DNA from: Novosphingobium pentaromativorans US6-1
GTDB lineage: Bacteria > Pseudomonadota > Alphaproteobacteria > Sphingomonadales > Sphingomonadaceae
DNA length: 64,000 nt
Assembly (NCBI RefSeq): GCF_000767465.1
Contig: NZ_CP009291.1
Coordinates: forward strand, 1,319,501-1,383,500
Reading direction: 5' to 3'
Of the stretch, positions 17,747 through 25,164 are shown piece by piece; the first letter of the stretch is position 1; every line of letters begins with the position of its first letter. Made by a program: the position numbers and the translations under genes. Under the pieces are notes generated by a model that saw only the letters and a list, made by a program, of their open reading frames with translations, had not been told where the DNA came from and did not search any database.

Positions 17747-18961
17747 ATGACTCTCCTCAACGACCAGTTTTTCGACAGTCTCGCGAGTTCCAAGCTCGAC
17801 ACGCTCGAGGCCGACACCCTGCCGCCGGCCTGCTATACGAGCGAGGAATTCTTCCACTTCGAGATGGACGCCATCTTCCAGCATGAATGGCTGTGCGTCG
17901 GCCGCGAGGAATGGCTCGGCGAGCCGGGTGACTTCTTCACGGTGACCCGCGCGGACGAGCCGATCATCGTATCGAAGACCCGCGACGGATCGGTCAAGGC
18001 CCTGTCGGCGGTGTGCCAGCACCGCGCGATGCTGGTTGCCGAAGGGCAAGGCAACGCACGTGCCTTCGTCTGCCCCTACCATCACTGGACATACGATCTC
18101 GACGGCACCCTCGTCGGCGCGCCGGCCATGAGCAGGACCTGCAACTTCGACAAGAAGGCCGCGGCCCTGCCCGAGATCCGTCACGAGACCTGGCACGGCT
18201 TCATCTTCGTCAACCTCGATCCCGAGGCAGAACCGCTGACCCCGCGCCTTGCCGCGTTGGAGCCAGTCGTCGCCAATTACGACTTCGCCTCGCTGCGCGG
18301 CCCGCGCCCTGAGGAGCCGACCGTGTTCCCGTGGAACTGGAAGGTCATGCTGGAGAACAACAACGACGGCTATCACGCCAGCCGTCTGCATGCCGGCCCG
18401 CTGCACGACTTCATTCCCAGCGGCCTCGCCAGCTTTCCGGAAGTTCCCGAGAACTCGGCGGGCTACTACCGGCTCAACGGGACGCTTCACAGGAACGCCG
18501 CATTCAACGCCACCCAGCGCTCGGTCTTCCCGGTCTTCCCAAAGCTGACCGAAGAAGAGCAGAACCGGCTGCTTTTCGTGAACCTGCCGCCGAGCCTCTC
18601 GCTCGTCGTGCTCAACGATACTGTCCTCTACCTCATCATGGACCCGCGCTCGGCCGGATCGCACGCGCTGACGATCGGCACGCTCTTGGTTCCCGAGGCA
18701 ATGGACGATCCGCTATTCGACCTGAAAATGAAGATGAACGACCAGGCGGTCGAGGAAATCGTGGCGCAGGACTTCCACGTCGACGAACTCGTCCAGCAAG
18801 GGCTGCGATCCAAGCACGCCCCACGCGGCCGCTATTCCTGGCAGGAAGGGGCCCAACGCCTTCTCAACGTCTGGCTCGTCGACCGCTACTGGGCTGAGTG
18901 GGACCGCCGTCGCGGCCCCTCGGCTCCGGTTACCGAGATCAAGCGCTCCGGCGCTGCCTGA
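17747..18961 (+). CDS. Rieske-type ring-hydroxylating oxygenase, alpha subunit
   Basis: The 404-residue oxygenase has an N-terminal Rieske [2Fe-2S] domain with C90-x-H92 (VCQHRAM) and C109-x2-H112 (VCPYHHW). The C-terminal catalytic domain has the mononuclear-iron signature NNNDGYHASRLH (H210, H215; D207 is the likely electron-relay aspartate). Such enzymes use O2 and electrons from a reductase to dihydroxylate rings, remove N- or O-methyl groups, or oxidise methyls. No beta subunit, ferredoxin or reductase is nearby, so electrons must come from elsewhere. A transcription terminator follows directly. In this cluster it could attack an aromatic ring or N-alkyl group; the substrate is unknown. 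Confidence 0.92.
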   Translation: MTLLNDQFFDSLASSKLDTLEADTLPPACYTSEEFFHFEMDAIFQHEWLCVGREEWLGEPGDFFTVTRADEPIIVSKTRDGSVKALSAVCQHRAMLVAEGQGNARAFVCPYHHWTYDLDGTLVGAPAMSRTCNFDKKAAALPEIRHETWHGFIFVNLDPEAEPLTPRLAALEPVVANYDFASLRGPRPEEPTVFPWNWKVMLENNNDGYHASRLHAGPLHDFIPSGLASFPEVPENSAGYYRLNGTLHRNAAFNATQRSVFPVFPKLTEEEQNRLLFVNLPPSLSLVVLNDTVLYLIMDPRSAGSHALTIGTLLVPEAMDDPLFDLKMKMNDQAVEEIVAQDFHVDELVQQGLRSKHAPRGRYSWQEGAQRLLNVWLVDRYWAEWDRRRGPSAPVTEIKRSGAA

Positions 18962-18996
18962 TCTCACTTATTGCACTGTCCATTCCCGACGGCTGC

Positions 18997-19028
18997 GGCG
19001 TCCGACTCCGGTCGGGCGCCGCCTTTTT
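18997..19028 (+). terminator. Rho-independent terminator after the Rieske gene
   Basis: GGCGTCCGAC (18997-19006) pairs with GTCGGGCGCC (19011-19020) around TCCG, with one G-T wobble. The sequence GCCTTTTT follows. It lies 36 bases after the stop codon. Confidence 0.8.
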
Positions 19029-19144
19029 GCATGGGCCGTCGCCGCGCCGAAAATCGTCGCGCGAGATCAAGGAATTGTGCGCGTGGCGCCGAGCAAAGTT
19101 CCCGCGCCACACTAGGCCTTGTTCCCAGCACAAGGGAGCTATCG

Positions 19145-19630
19145 ATGACCAACAGCTTGATTTTCTTCGACTTCGCCACTGACAATCCGGACAATGCCGG
19201 AAAATTCTACGCCGAAGTCTTCGGTTGGGAAGACGATGCGCGCATGGGCGGGCTCTATCACCGCATGGTCCCTGGCGGCTTCTTCAAGAACAAGGACGGG
19301 TCGGACAGCCAGATCGGCAATCTCCACTTCGGCGTATTCGACGCCAGGAACGCTCGCCCCAATCCCAATCCCGGCGGCGCGGAGCCGCGCACGCTTTCGA
19401 CTGAAGGGCGCAAGGCGCGGATCTGGGTCCTGGTGAGTGATGACGACACCCCGGAGCGCATCCTAGACACCGCAGAAAAGCTCGGCGCCAAGATCCTGTG
19501 GCGCAACCACTACTGGAAGGAATTCAACGGGTTCAACCACTGCTTCGCCGACCCCTGGGGCAACGAGATCCTGCTCTGGGTGAAGGCCGGCGAAAACCCG
19601 CAGATCCCGGAGGGCTATACCTGCGAATAA
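19145..19630 (+). CDS. VOC-superfamily (glyoxalase/extradiol-like) protein
   Basis: This 161-residue protein begins SLIFFDFATDNPDNAGKFYAEVFGWE, the characteristic first beta-alpha-beta module of vicinal-oxygen-chelate proteins, and ends with a second module including FNHCFADPWGNEILLWVK. The family includes glyoxalases, epimerases, extradiol dioxygenases and binding proteins. With a single pair of modules it would act as a dimer. The terminal glutamate in GNEILL fits a metal ligand; the other ligands are less clear. The ATG at 19145 follows AAGGGAG. It is bracketed by a terminator and a long inverted repeat, so it may be a single-gene transcript. Role in the pathway unknown. Confidence 0.85.
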   Translation: MTNSLIFFDFATDNPDNAGKFYAEVFGWEDDARMGGLYHRMVPGGFFKNKDGSDSQIGNLHFGVFDARNARPNPNPGGAEPRTLSTEGRKARIWVLVSDDDTPERILDTAEKLGAKILWRNHYWKEFNGFNHCFADPWGNEILLWVKAGENPQIPEGYTCE

Positions 19631-19640
19631 GGCCCTCCCC

Positions 19641-19697
19641 TTCCCGGTCCTGCGGCAGCGCGACAAGTTCTTGTGCGCCGCGCCGCAAGACCGGGAA
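19641..19697 (+). repeat. Long near-perfect inverted repeat between VOC and dioxygenase genes
   Basis: TTCCCGGTCCTGCGGC (19641-19656) is the inverted partner of GCCGCAAGACCGGGAA (19682-19697), 15 of 16 positions, the mismatch being a wobble in RNA. The 25-base centre contains another inverted pair, ACAAG/CTTGT. There is no T-run, so a simple terminator is unlikely. It could be an mRNA processing or stabilising hairpin, or a regulator site. Confidence 0.7.
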
Positions 19698-19787
19698 CAC
19701 GGCCCCGGCCTAGCCTTCCCCCAACAGCACAAGATCTACGGCGCCCATCGGGTCGGTCGCCGCGGGAACTCAACGGAGCACACGACA

Positions 19788-20570
19788 ATGAGCCGCCTCC
19801 CCATCGTCTTCTTCGGACATGGCAGCCCCATGATCGCCCTGGAAAAGAGCGACGTGACGAAGACCTGGAACGAGATGGCCACGCGGATCGGCAAGCCCAG
19901 GGCGATCCTGTGCATTTCCGCGCACTGGCAGACCCGCGGCACGGCCGTGACAGCAATGGCCCAGCCGCGCACGATCCATGACTTCGGAGCCTTCCCGCAG
20001 GCGCTTTTCGATGTCCAGTACCCCGCCCCCGGCGATCCCGAGCTGGCCGCCCGCGTCAAGGAACTGCTGGCGCCCATGCCCGTCGGCCTCGATGCCAACT
20101 GGGGCCTCGACCATGGCACCTGGTCGGTCCTCGTCCACGCCTATCCCGAAGCCGATGTGCCGGTGATCCAACTCGGCATGGACATTGCCAAGACCCCGGC
20201 GGAGCACTGGCTGGTGGGGCGTATGCTGCGCCCCCTGCGCGATGAAGGCGTGCTGATCATGGGCACCGGCAATATCGTCCACAACCTGCCCGCGATGGAC
20301 TGGGCCAATCCCGCCGCCGCGCCATACCCTTGGGCCGAGCAGTTCAACACCGCGATGTGCCAAGCCATTGCCGGCGACGATCCCAGGACCGTCATCGATT
20401 ACGAGGCGCTTGGCGAGGCCGCGCGCCTGTCGGTGCCCAGTTCGGACCACTTCCTGCCGCTGCTCTATGTCCTGGGCGCCAGGCACGAGGGCGAAAACGC
20501 CCGGTTCGACCCGCATTTCATCCAGCACAAGTCGCTCAGCATGACGAGCGTCCTGATCGACGAGGCCTGA
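19788..20570 (+). CDS. LigB/DODA-type extradiol ring-cleavage dioxygenase (YgiD family)
   Basis: This 260-residue protein belongs to the class III extradiol family that includes 4,5-DOPA dioxygenase and E. coli YgiD. The metal ligands are recognisable: H11 (FFGHGSPMIAL), H46 (ISAHWQTRG), H165 (GTGNIVHNL) and H221 (SSDHFLPLL); the GLDHGTWSVL segment (H109) is the catalytic-site histidine region. It would open a catechol-type ring next to the two hydroxyls using O2. The ATG at 19788 follows ACGGAG. It is followed at 40 bases by an acetamidase gene and then a TauD-type oxygenase, likely one operon. In this pathway it may cleave the product of the Rieske enzyme. Confidence 0.9.
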   Translation: MSRLPIVFFGHGSPMIALEKSDVTKTWNEMATRIGKPRAILCISAHWQTRGTAVTAMAQPRTIHDFGAFPQALFDVQYPAPGDPELAARVKELLAPMPVGLDANWGLDHGTWSVLVHAYPEADVPVIQLGMDIAKTPAEHWLVGRMLRPLRDEGVLIMGTGNIVHNLPAMDWANPAAAPYPWAEQFNTAMCQAIAGDDPRTVIDYEALGEAARLSVPSSDHFLPLLYVLGARHEGENARFDPHFIQHKSLSMTSVLIDEA

Positions 20571-20610
20571 GCCGCCCCTTCCCGTTTCCACCTGTGTCAC
20601 AGGAGTTTAG

Positions 20611-21705
20611 ATGGCACTGATCGACCTGAAGCCCGAGTTCGCCAAGCAGACCGCCGCGCCCAGCGCCCTGCACCATCTCAGGGCCACGCCAGAGACGGTG
20701 CACTGGGGTTACTTCTCTCCCGAAATCAAGCCCGCCCTGACCGTCAGGAGCGGCGACCTGATCTCCGCGCAGGCCGTCACCCACCATGCCGGCGACGATC
20801 CCGAACTGATGTTCGACGACGATATCCGCCGCATCTTTACCGAGATCGATCCCAGCACCCGCGCACCGGGCTGCCACATCATGACCGGCCCGATCTACGT
20901 CGAGGGCGCGGAGCCGGGCGACATGCTGGAAGTGCGCTATTTCCAGATGAAACCGCGCATGAACTACGGCTCGAACCTGCAGGCGAACTGGGGCCACCTC
21001 TACGAGGAATTCGGCGAGACCGAGCGCGTGACGATCTACAAGATCGATCCCAACGCCAATACCGCCAGCGCTCTCTATGCCTATGACGTGGCGGAAAAGT
21101 ACGTCGAACCCGGTCGCATTACCCATTGCCCGGAATGCGACCGCTCGCCCGCCCTGCCCGGCATCACCCTCCCTGCCCGTCCGCACCTTGGCACTGCCGG
21201 CGTAGCGCCCGCCGTCAACGACCCGGTCAGCACGATCCCGCCCGGCCTGCACGGCGGAAACATCGACAACTGGCGCATCGGCGCGGGTTCGACGATGTAC
21301 TACCCGGTGCAGGTCAAGGGCGGCCTGTTCTCGATCGGCGATCCCCACATCAGCCAGGGCGACGGCGAGATAAGCGGCACTGCCATCGAAGCATCGCTCG
21401 ACGTCCTGTTCCAGATCGTCCTGCGCAAGGACTTCTCGTTCCCCTCGCCCCTGCTCGAGACGCCGGACTGCTGGATCGTCCACGGCTTCGGCGAGGATCT
21501 CGACCAGGCCATGAAGGGCGCCTCGCTGGATATGCTCCACCTGCTCACCGAGCATCAGGGCCTCTCGCGCCATGACGGCTATTCGCTGATGAGCGTCGCG
21601 GCAGACTTCGGCGTGACCCAGGTGGTCGATGGCACCCAGGGCATCCACTGCCGCATCGAAAGGCGCATCTTCCCCGAGAAGGGCACCGTGATCGATCCCG
21701 AATGA
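20611..21705 (+). CDS. Acetamidase/formamidase family amidohydrolase
   Basis: The 364-residue enzyme has the FmdA/AmdA pattern: HHLRATPETVHWGYFSPEIKP at the start, LTVRSGDLISAQAVTHHAGDDPE, then GPIYVEGAEPGDMLEVR, RPHLGTAGVAPA, PPGLHGGNIDNWRIGAGSTMYYPVQVKGGLFSIGDPHISQGDGEISGTAIE. These Zn-dependent hydrolases release ammonia from small amides. CAGGAG precedes the ATG. It is the stand-alone paralogue of the enzyme half of the AraC fusion about 2 kb away, but lacks its inserted segments. A cysteine-rich spot (HCPECDR) could be an extra metal site. Likely removes an amide formed during N-heterocycle breakdown; the substrate is not known. Confidence 0.92.
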   Translation: MALIDLKPEFAKQTAAPSALHHLRATPETVHWGYFSPEIKPALTVRSGDLISAQAVTHHAGDDPELMFDDDIRRIFTEIDPSTRAPGCHIMTGPIYVEGAEPGDMLEVRYFQMKPRMNYGSNLQANWGHLYEEFGETERVTIYKIDPNANTASALYAYDVAEKYVEPGRITHCPECDRSPALPGITLPARPHLGTAGVAPAVNDPVSTIPPGLHGGNIDNWRIGAGSTMYYPVQVKGGLFSIGDPHISQGDGEISGTAIEASLDVLFQIVLRKDFSFPSPLLETPDCWIVHGFGEDLDQAMKGASLDMLHLLTEHQGLSRHDGYSLMSVAADFGVTQVVDGTQGIHCRIERRIFPEKGTVIDPE

Positions 21706-21723
21706 ACATGCCGATTACCGAGA

Positions 21724-21755
21724 GTGTGCCGGGCGTTCCCAACCGTCCGGCACAC
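21724..21755 (+). terminator. Hairpin between amidase and TauD-type gene
   Basis: GTGTGCCGG (21724-21732) and CCGGCACAC (21747-21755) are exact inverted arms around a 14-base loop, with a moderately T-rich tail (GCCTGTTGCTTCTG). It may attenuate transcription into the next gene rather than end it. Confidence 0.5.
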
Positions 21756-21789
21756 GCCTGTTGCTTCTGATGACGAAGGAAAGTGGACG

Positions 21790-22602
21790 ATGGGGTATGA
21801 AATGATCGAGGTGCGTCCGATGACCAAGCGGATCGGCGCCGAGATCTTCGGCATCGACTTGCGAGAACCGCTGGGCAACCAGGCCTTCGCGGAAATCCAC
21901 GATGCCCTGATGAAGCATCAGGTCGTCTTCTTCCGCGACCAGCGGATCGACCACGAAGCGCAAAAGGCCTTCGGCCGCGCCTTCGGCAAGCTGCACATGC
22001 ATTCTGCCGTGAAAGGGCTGGACGATCACCCCGAAGTGGTCGCCATCCATGCCGACGAAAACAGCAAGTTCGTCGCCGGCGAGAAGTGGCATTCCGACCT
22101 CTCGTGCGATCCCGAACCGCCGATGGGCTCGATCCTCTACATGCACACCCTGCCCGAGACCGGGGGCGATACCCTTTTCGCCAGCATGTACGCCGCCTAC
22201 GAAGGCCTGTCAGAACCGATGAAGGCGTTTCTCGAACCGCTGAGCGCGGTCCACGATGCGAACCCGGTCTACAAGGCGCTGTTTCCGGACATCCAGAAAA
22301 CCTACGAATGCAACAGCCACCCGGTCATCCGCACCCATCCCGTGACAGGGCGCAAGCTGCTCTTCGTGAACTCCTCCTACACCACGCGCATCAACGGGCT
22401 TTCGCTGGAGGAAAGCGATGCGGTGCTCCGCTTCCTGTACGAGCACATCAAGAACGCCAACTTCCATGTGCGCTTCCGGTGGGAGCCTCACTCGATCGCG
22501 TTCTGGGATAACCGCTGCACCCAGCATTTCGCGGTGTGGGACTACTTTCCCGAAGTGCGCTCAGGCTTCCGCGTTACGGTCGCAGGCGACCGCCCCTTCT
22601 GA
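21790..22602 (+). CDS. TauD/TfdA-family Fe(II)/2-oxoglutarate dioxygenase
   Basis: This 270-residue enzyme carries the TauD facial triad: HxD in EKWHSDLSCDPEPP and the distal His in WDNRCTQHFAVWDYFPEVRSGFRVTV, with the 2-oxoglutarate-binding arginine in the same stretch. HPVTGRKLLFVN is a typical TauD core segment. The family hydroxylates carbons next to heteroatoms, often breaking C-N, C-O or C-S bonds, with 2-oxoglutarate and O2. It is the last gene of the rightward arm and converges on the AraC-amidase gene, with a bidirectional terminator between them. Substrate unknown; methyl or side-chain hydroxylation of a pathway intermediate is plausible. Confidence 0.92.
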   Translation: MGYEMIEVRPMTKRIGAEIFGIDLREPLGNQAFAEIHDALMKHQVVFFRDQRIDHEAQKAFGRAFGKLHMHSAVKGLDDHPEVVAIHADENSKFVAGEKWHSDLSCDPEPPMGSILYMHTLPETGGDTLFASMYAAYEGLSEPMKAFLEPLSAVHDANPVYKALFPDIQKTYECNSHPVIRTHPVTGRKLLFVNSSYTTRINGLSLEESDAVLRFLYEHIKNANFHVRFRWEPHSIAFWDNRCTQHFAVWDYFPEVRSGFRVTVAGDRPF

Positions 22603-22611
22603 TCCACTTCC

Positions 22612-22642
22612 GTCACTCCGTCGCCAATGCCGACGGGGTGAC
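22612..22642. terminator. Bidirectional terminator hairpin between convergent genes
   Basis: GTCACTCCGTCG (22612-22623) pairs with CGACGGGGTGAC (22631-22642) around a 7-base loop, with one wobble. It lies exactly between the stops at 22602 and 22651 and can serve both strands. Confidence 0.7.
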
Positions 22643-22650
22643 GAGCGACC

Positions 22651-25071
22651 TCAGCTGGTGAACAGTGCCTTGCGGATCACCGCATGTACGCCGAAGTTTC
22701 CGTTTACCACCTGGCTCACACCGAAATCGACACCTACCGACAGCAGCGATATCGCCTCGTCCTCGCTGAGCTGCTTGGCCGTCATCAGGAAACGGCGGGC
22801 CTTGCGGAATGCGTCGCGCATCGCGGAATCGATCGAGGACTGCTTGTACACCTCGCTCTGCGCGTCTTCGCCCAGTTCCTTGAGGTAATCTGGGTGGCTG
22901 AAGCCCATGACCACCCACTCGGTCTCGGTCTCGATCAGCGGGTAATCGACATCCTTCAATTGCTCGATAAGGCCCGAGGCCTTGTGGTGGACGACCTGGA
23001 TCAATCCGGTCATCGAGCATTCGATAGCCGTGCCGCACAGTTCGCTATCGCCCTGCGAGGCATGCGGATCGCCAAGCGAGAGCAATGCCCCGGCTACCTG
23101 TACCGGCAGGAAGACGCGCGCACCCGGGCCGGTGCGCCAGTTATCGAGATTGCCTCCGAATGAAGCCGGAGGGACCGAATCCACCAGTCCACCATAGGCA
23201 GGTGCGACCGCGATCACGCCGAAGTGCGGGCGGATCGGGATCTCGACATTTCGCAGGACGTCGTAATTGCGCTCGATCGTCGTGGGATCGACCGGGACGC
23301 CCGGATAGTCATAGCGGCTATGGGCAATGCCGGAGGGATCGACCTGTTCGGTCCAGCGATACTGGTAGACGGCGTGGGCTGTGGGCGTGCGCGCGCCGGT
23401 CGCCTCGACTTCGTAGATCGTGATGACTTCGCGCTTCTTCGGCTCGGTCAGCAGGTCCTGGTAGTGGAAGCCCCAGTAAGTCGCGGCATTGCTGCCGAAG
23501 CACTTGCCGGCAAAGCGCGGGTTGCCGCTGGGACGGGGCTTGAGATCGAGGATGCGCACTTCCACGAGGTCGCCCGGCATGGCACCCTCGATCGCAATGG
23601 GACCGGTGCAGATGTGAACGCCGAACCCCTCGCCCGGCCCGCGGCCGAAGGCGCTGGCATCCATCGGGCCTGCGCCGCGCCGGTCAACCGCCTTGCCGTG
23701 CTCATCCCAATGGTAGACGCTTTCCGCGCCCGGATCGCCGTGAACCATGCGCTCGGGATCGTCGTTGGCGTGATGGGTCAACGTCTCGATAGTGATGAAA
23801 TCGCCCGAGCGCACGTGAAGCGCTGGCTTCAGGTCCTTGCTGAGATAACCCCAATGCACTGTCTCGGGCGAGGCCGGAAGATGGTGATGGCGGACCGGCT
23901 GGCCGTCGGGCAGGAACTGCGCGGCATCGAGCGCGGGAGCTGACGCCCCCTCCTCCTCGCCGTCCGCGTCCTTGTCGGGCTCGCGTCGGGGGTCCGGCTC
24001 CTCGGCAGCATCGACCAGCTTTTCTTCGCCGGAACTGTCCTGCTTTGCCGCACTGCGTTCACCACGGGCCGGACGGCCGCGCCGAAGCAGCTCTACCGCC
24101 TCCTGCTCCTGCGGCTGAGCCTTGCGATATTCGCGCGGCGAGATGCCGTACTGCTCACGAAAGGCGCGGCTGAACGAGGCGGAATCGTTGAAACCCCACT
24201 CGAACAGAATGTCGGAAATCGACTTCTGCACATGAAGCGGGCTGCGCAAGTCGAGACGGCAGCGTTCGAGGCGCCGCACCTTCACGTAGTGGCCGAAGGA
24301 ATCGTTGATCGATTCGAACAGCTTCTGGAGGTAACGCGGCGAAATCCCGTGCTCTGCCGCGACCTGCTGATAATTGAGATCGGGGTCGGACAGGCGGATC
24401 TCGATCGTCTGGAAAATGCGTTCCAGCAGCGCCGCACGCATGCCCGCCGCGCCGCCCAATGCCTTTGCCGGCGCGTTGTCTAGCAGGCTGGTGACGAGGA
24501 ATTCGGGGAACGCCAGTTCAATCGGCCGTGCCTGGTCGGTGGTGATGTCCGAGATCGTGTCCGCAAGCGAACGAAGCATCCCGGCAAAGACGCGCGCAGT
24601 GCCGGTATCCGTCGCGATCTTGCGCGGTGCGCCGCCGATTGGCGTCTTCAACCGCATTGACAACTCGCTGTGCGGCACCTGCACGATCAGGCTGCGGTTA
24701 TCGCCCGCGAATGACAGATGCACCGGTGAATCGCCCCTGCCGCAGATCATCTCGCCGTCGCCGAGCCGGATTTCCTGCTGCGCGTCGCGCATCGTCGCGC
24801 TGCCGTCGAGAATGATCGCCAGCCAGTAGGTCTGCGGCTGTTCGCGAAAGTCGATCGACCAGGACTGCGGCGTTCCGGTCACACGAGTGAAGTCGATATT
24901 GGTGCTCGAGCGAAAATGGATCAGCTCGCCGTAAAGCGTCGCCTCGTCCACTTCGTCGAGCGTGAGCGACAGGCGCTTGAGCGCAAAGCGCCATGCGTCG
25001 CGGCGCTGTTCCTTGGGATAGACATTCGTTGTAATTCGCAAAGCGAGGACCACCCGATAAGCTGGTGGCAC
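22651..25071 (-). CDS. Fusion protein: AraC-family regulator joined to acetamidase/formamidase
   Basis: This single 806-codon frame encodes a whole transcription regulator and a whole enzyme. Residues about 10-200 are an AraC_binding_2-type sensor (WSIDFREQPQTYWLAIILDGSATM). Residues about 215-318 are a two-helix-turn-helix AraC domain (YQQVAAEHGISPRYLQKLFE and SISDILFEWGFNDSASFSRAFREQYGISPREYR). Residues about 319-392 are a charged, acidic linker. Residues about 393-806 are an FmdA/AmdA-type amidohydrolase beginning HHLPASPETVHWGYLSKDLKP and including RPHFGVIAVAPAYGG and GDPHASQGDSELCGTAIE. No ATG, GTG or TTG start is seen just before the enzyme part, so it is not separately translated. The GTG at 25071 is one possible start; its ribosome site is weak. 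It is the last gene of the - strand operon. It may sense or process a pathway amide and control the cluster. Confidence 0.9.
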   Translation of the reverse strand: MPPAYRVVLALRITTNVYPKEQRRDAWRFALKRLSLTLDEVDEATLYGELIHFRSSTNIDFTRVTGTPQSWSIDFREQPQTYWLAIILDGSATMRDAQQEIRLGDGEMICGRGDSPVHLSFAGDNRSLIVQVPHSELSMRLKTPIGGAPRKIATDTGTARVFAGMLRSLADTISDITTDQARPIELAFPEFLVTSLLDNAPAKALGGAAGMRAALLERIFQTIEIRLSDPDLNYQQVAAEHGISPRYLQKLFESINDSFGHYVKVRRLERCRLDLRSPLHVQKSISDILFEWGFNDSASFSRAFREQYGISPREYRKAQPQEQEAVELLRRGRPARGERSAAKQDSSGEEKLVDAAEEPDPRREPDKDADGEEEGASAPALDAAQFLPDGQPVRHHHLPASPETVHWGYLSKDLKPALHVRSGDFITIETLTHHANDDPERMVHGDPGAESVYHWDEHGKAVDRRGAGPMDASAFGRGPGEGFGVHICTGPIAIEGAMPGDLVEVRILDLKPRPSGNPRFAGKCFGSNAATYWGFHYQDLLTEPKKREVITIYEVEATGARTPTAHAVYQYRWTEQVDPSGIAHSRYDYPGVPVDPTTIERNYDVLRNVEIPIRPHFGVIAVAPAYGGLVDSVPPASFGGNLDNWRTGPGARVFLPVQVAGALLSLGDPHASQGDSELCGTAIECSMTGLIQVVHHKASGLIEQLKDVDYPLIETETEWVVMGFSHPDYLKELGEDAQSEVYKQSSIDSAMRDAFRKARRFLMTAKQLSEDEAISLLSVGVDFGVSQVVNGNFGVHAVIRKALFTS

Positions 25072-25164
25072 CCTGTCCCGGGCGATGAACGCTTCTTAAC
25101 TCTGGCGACCTTTCTGCAAGGTCTATCCAGCGTTCAGGCTACCGGCAAGGGGCATTTCACCCGG

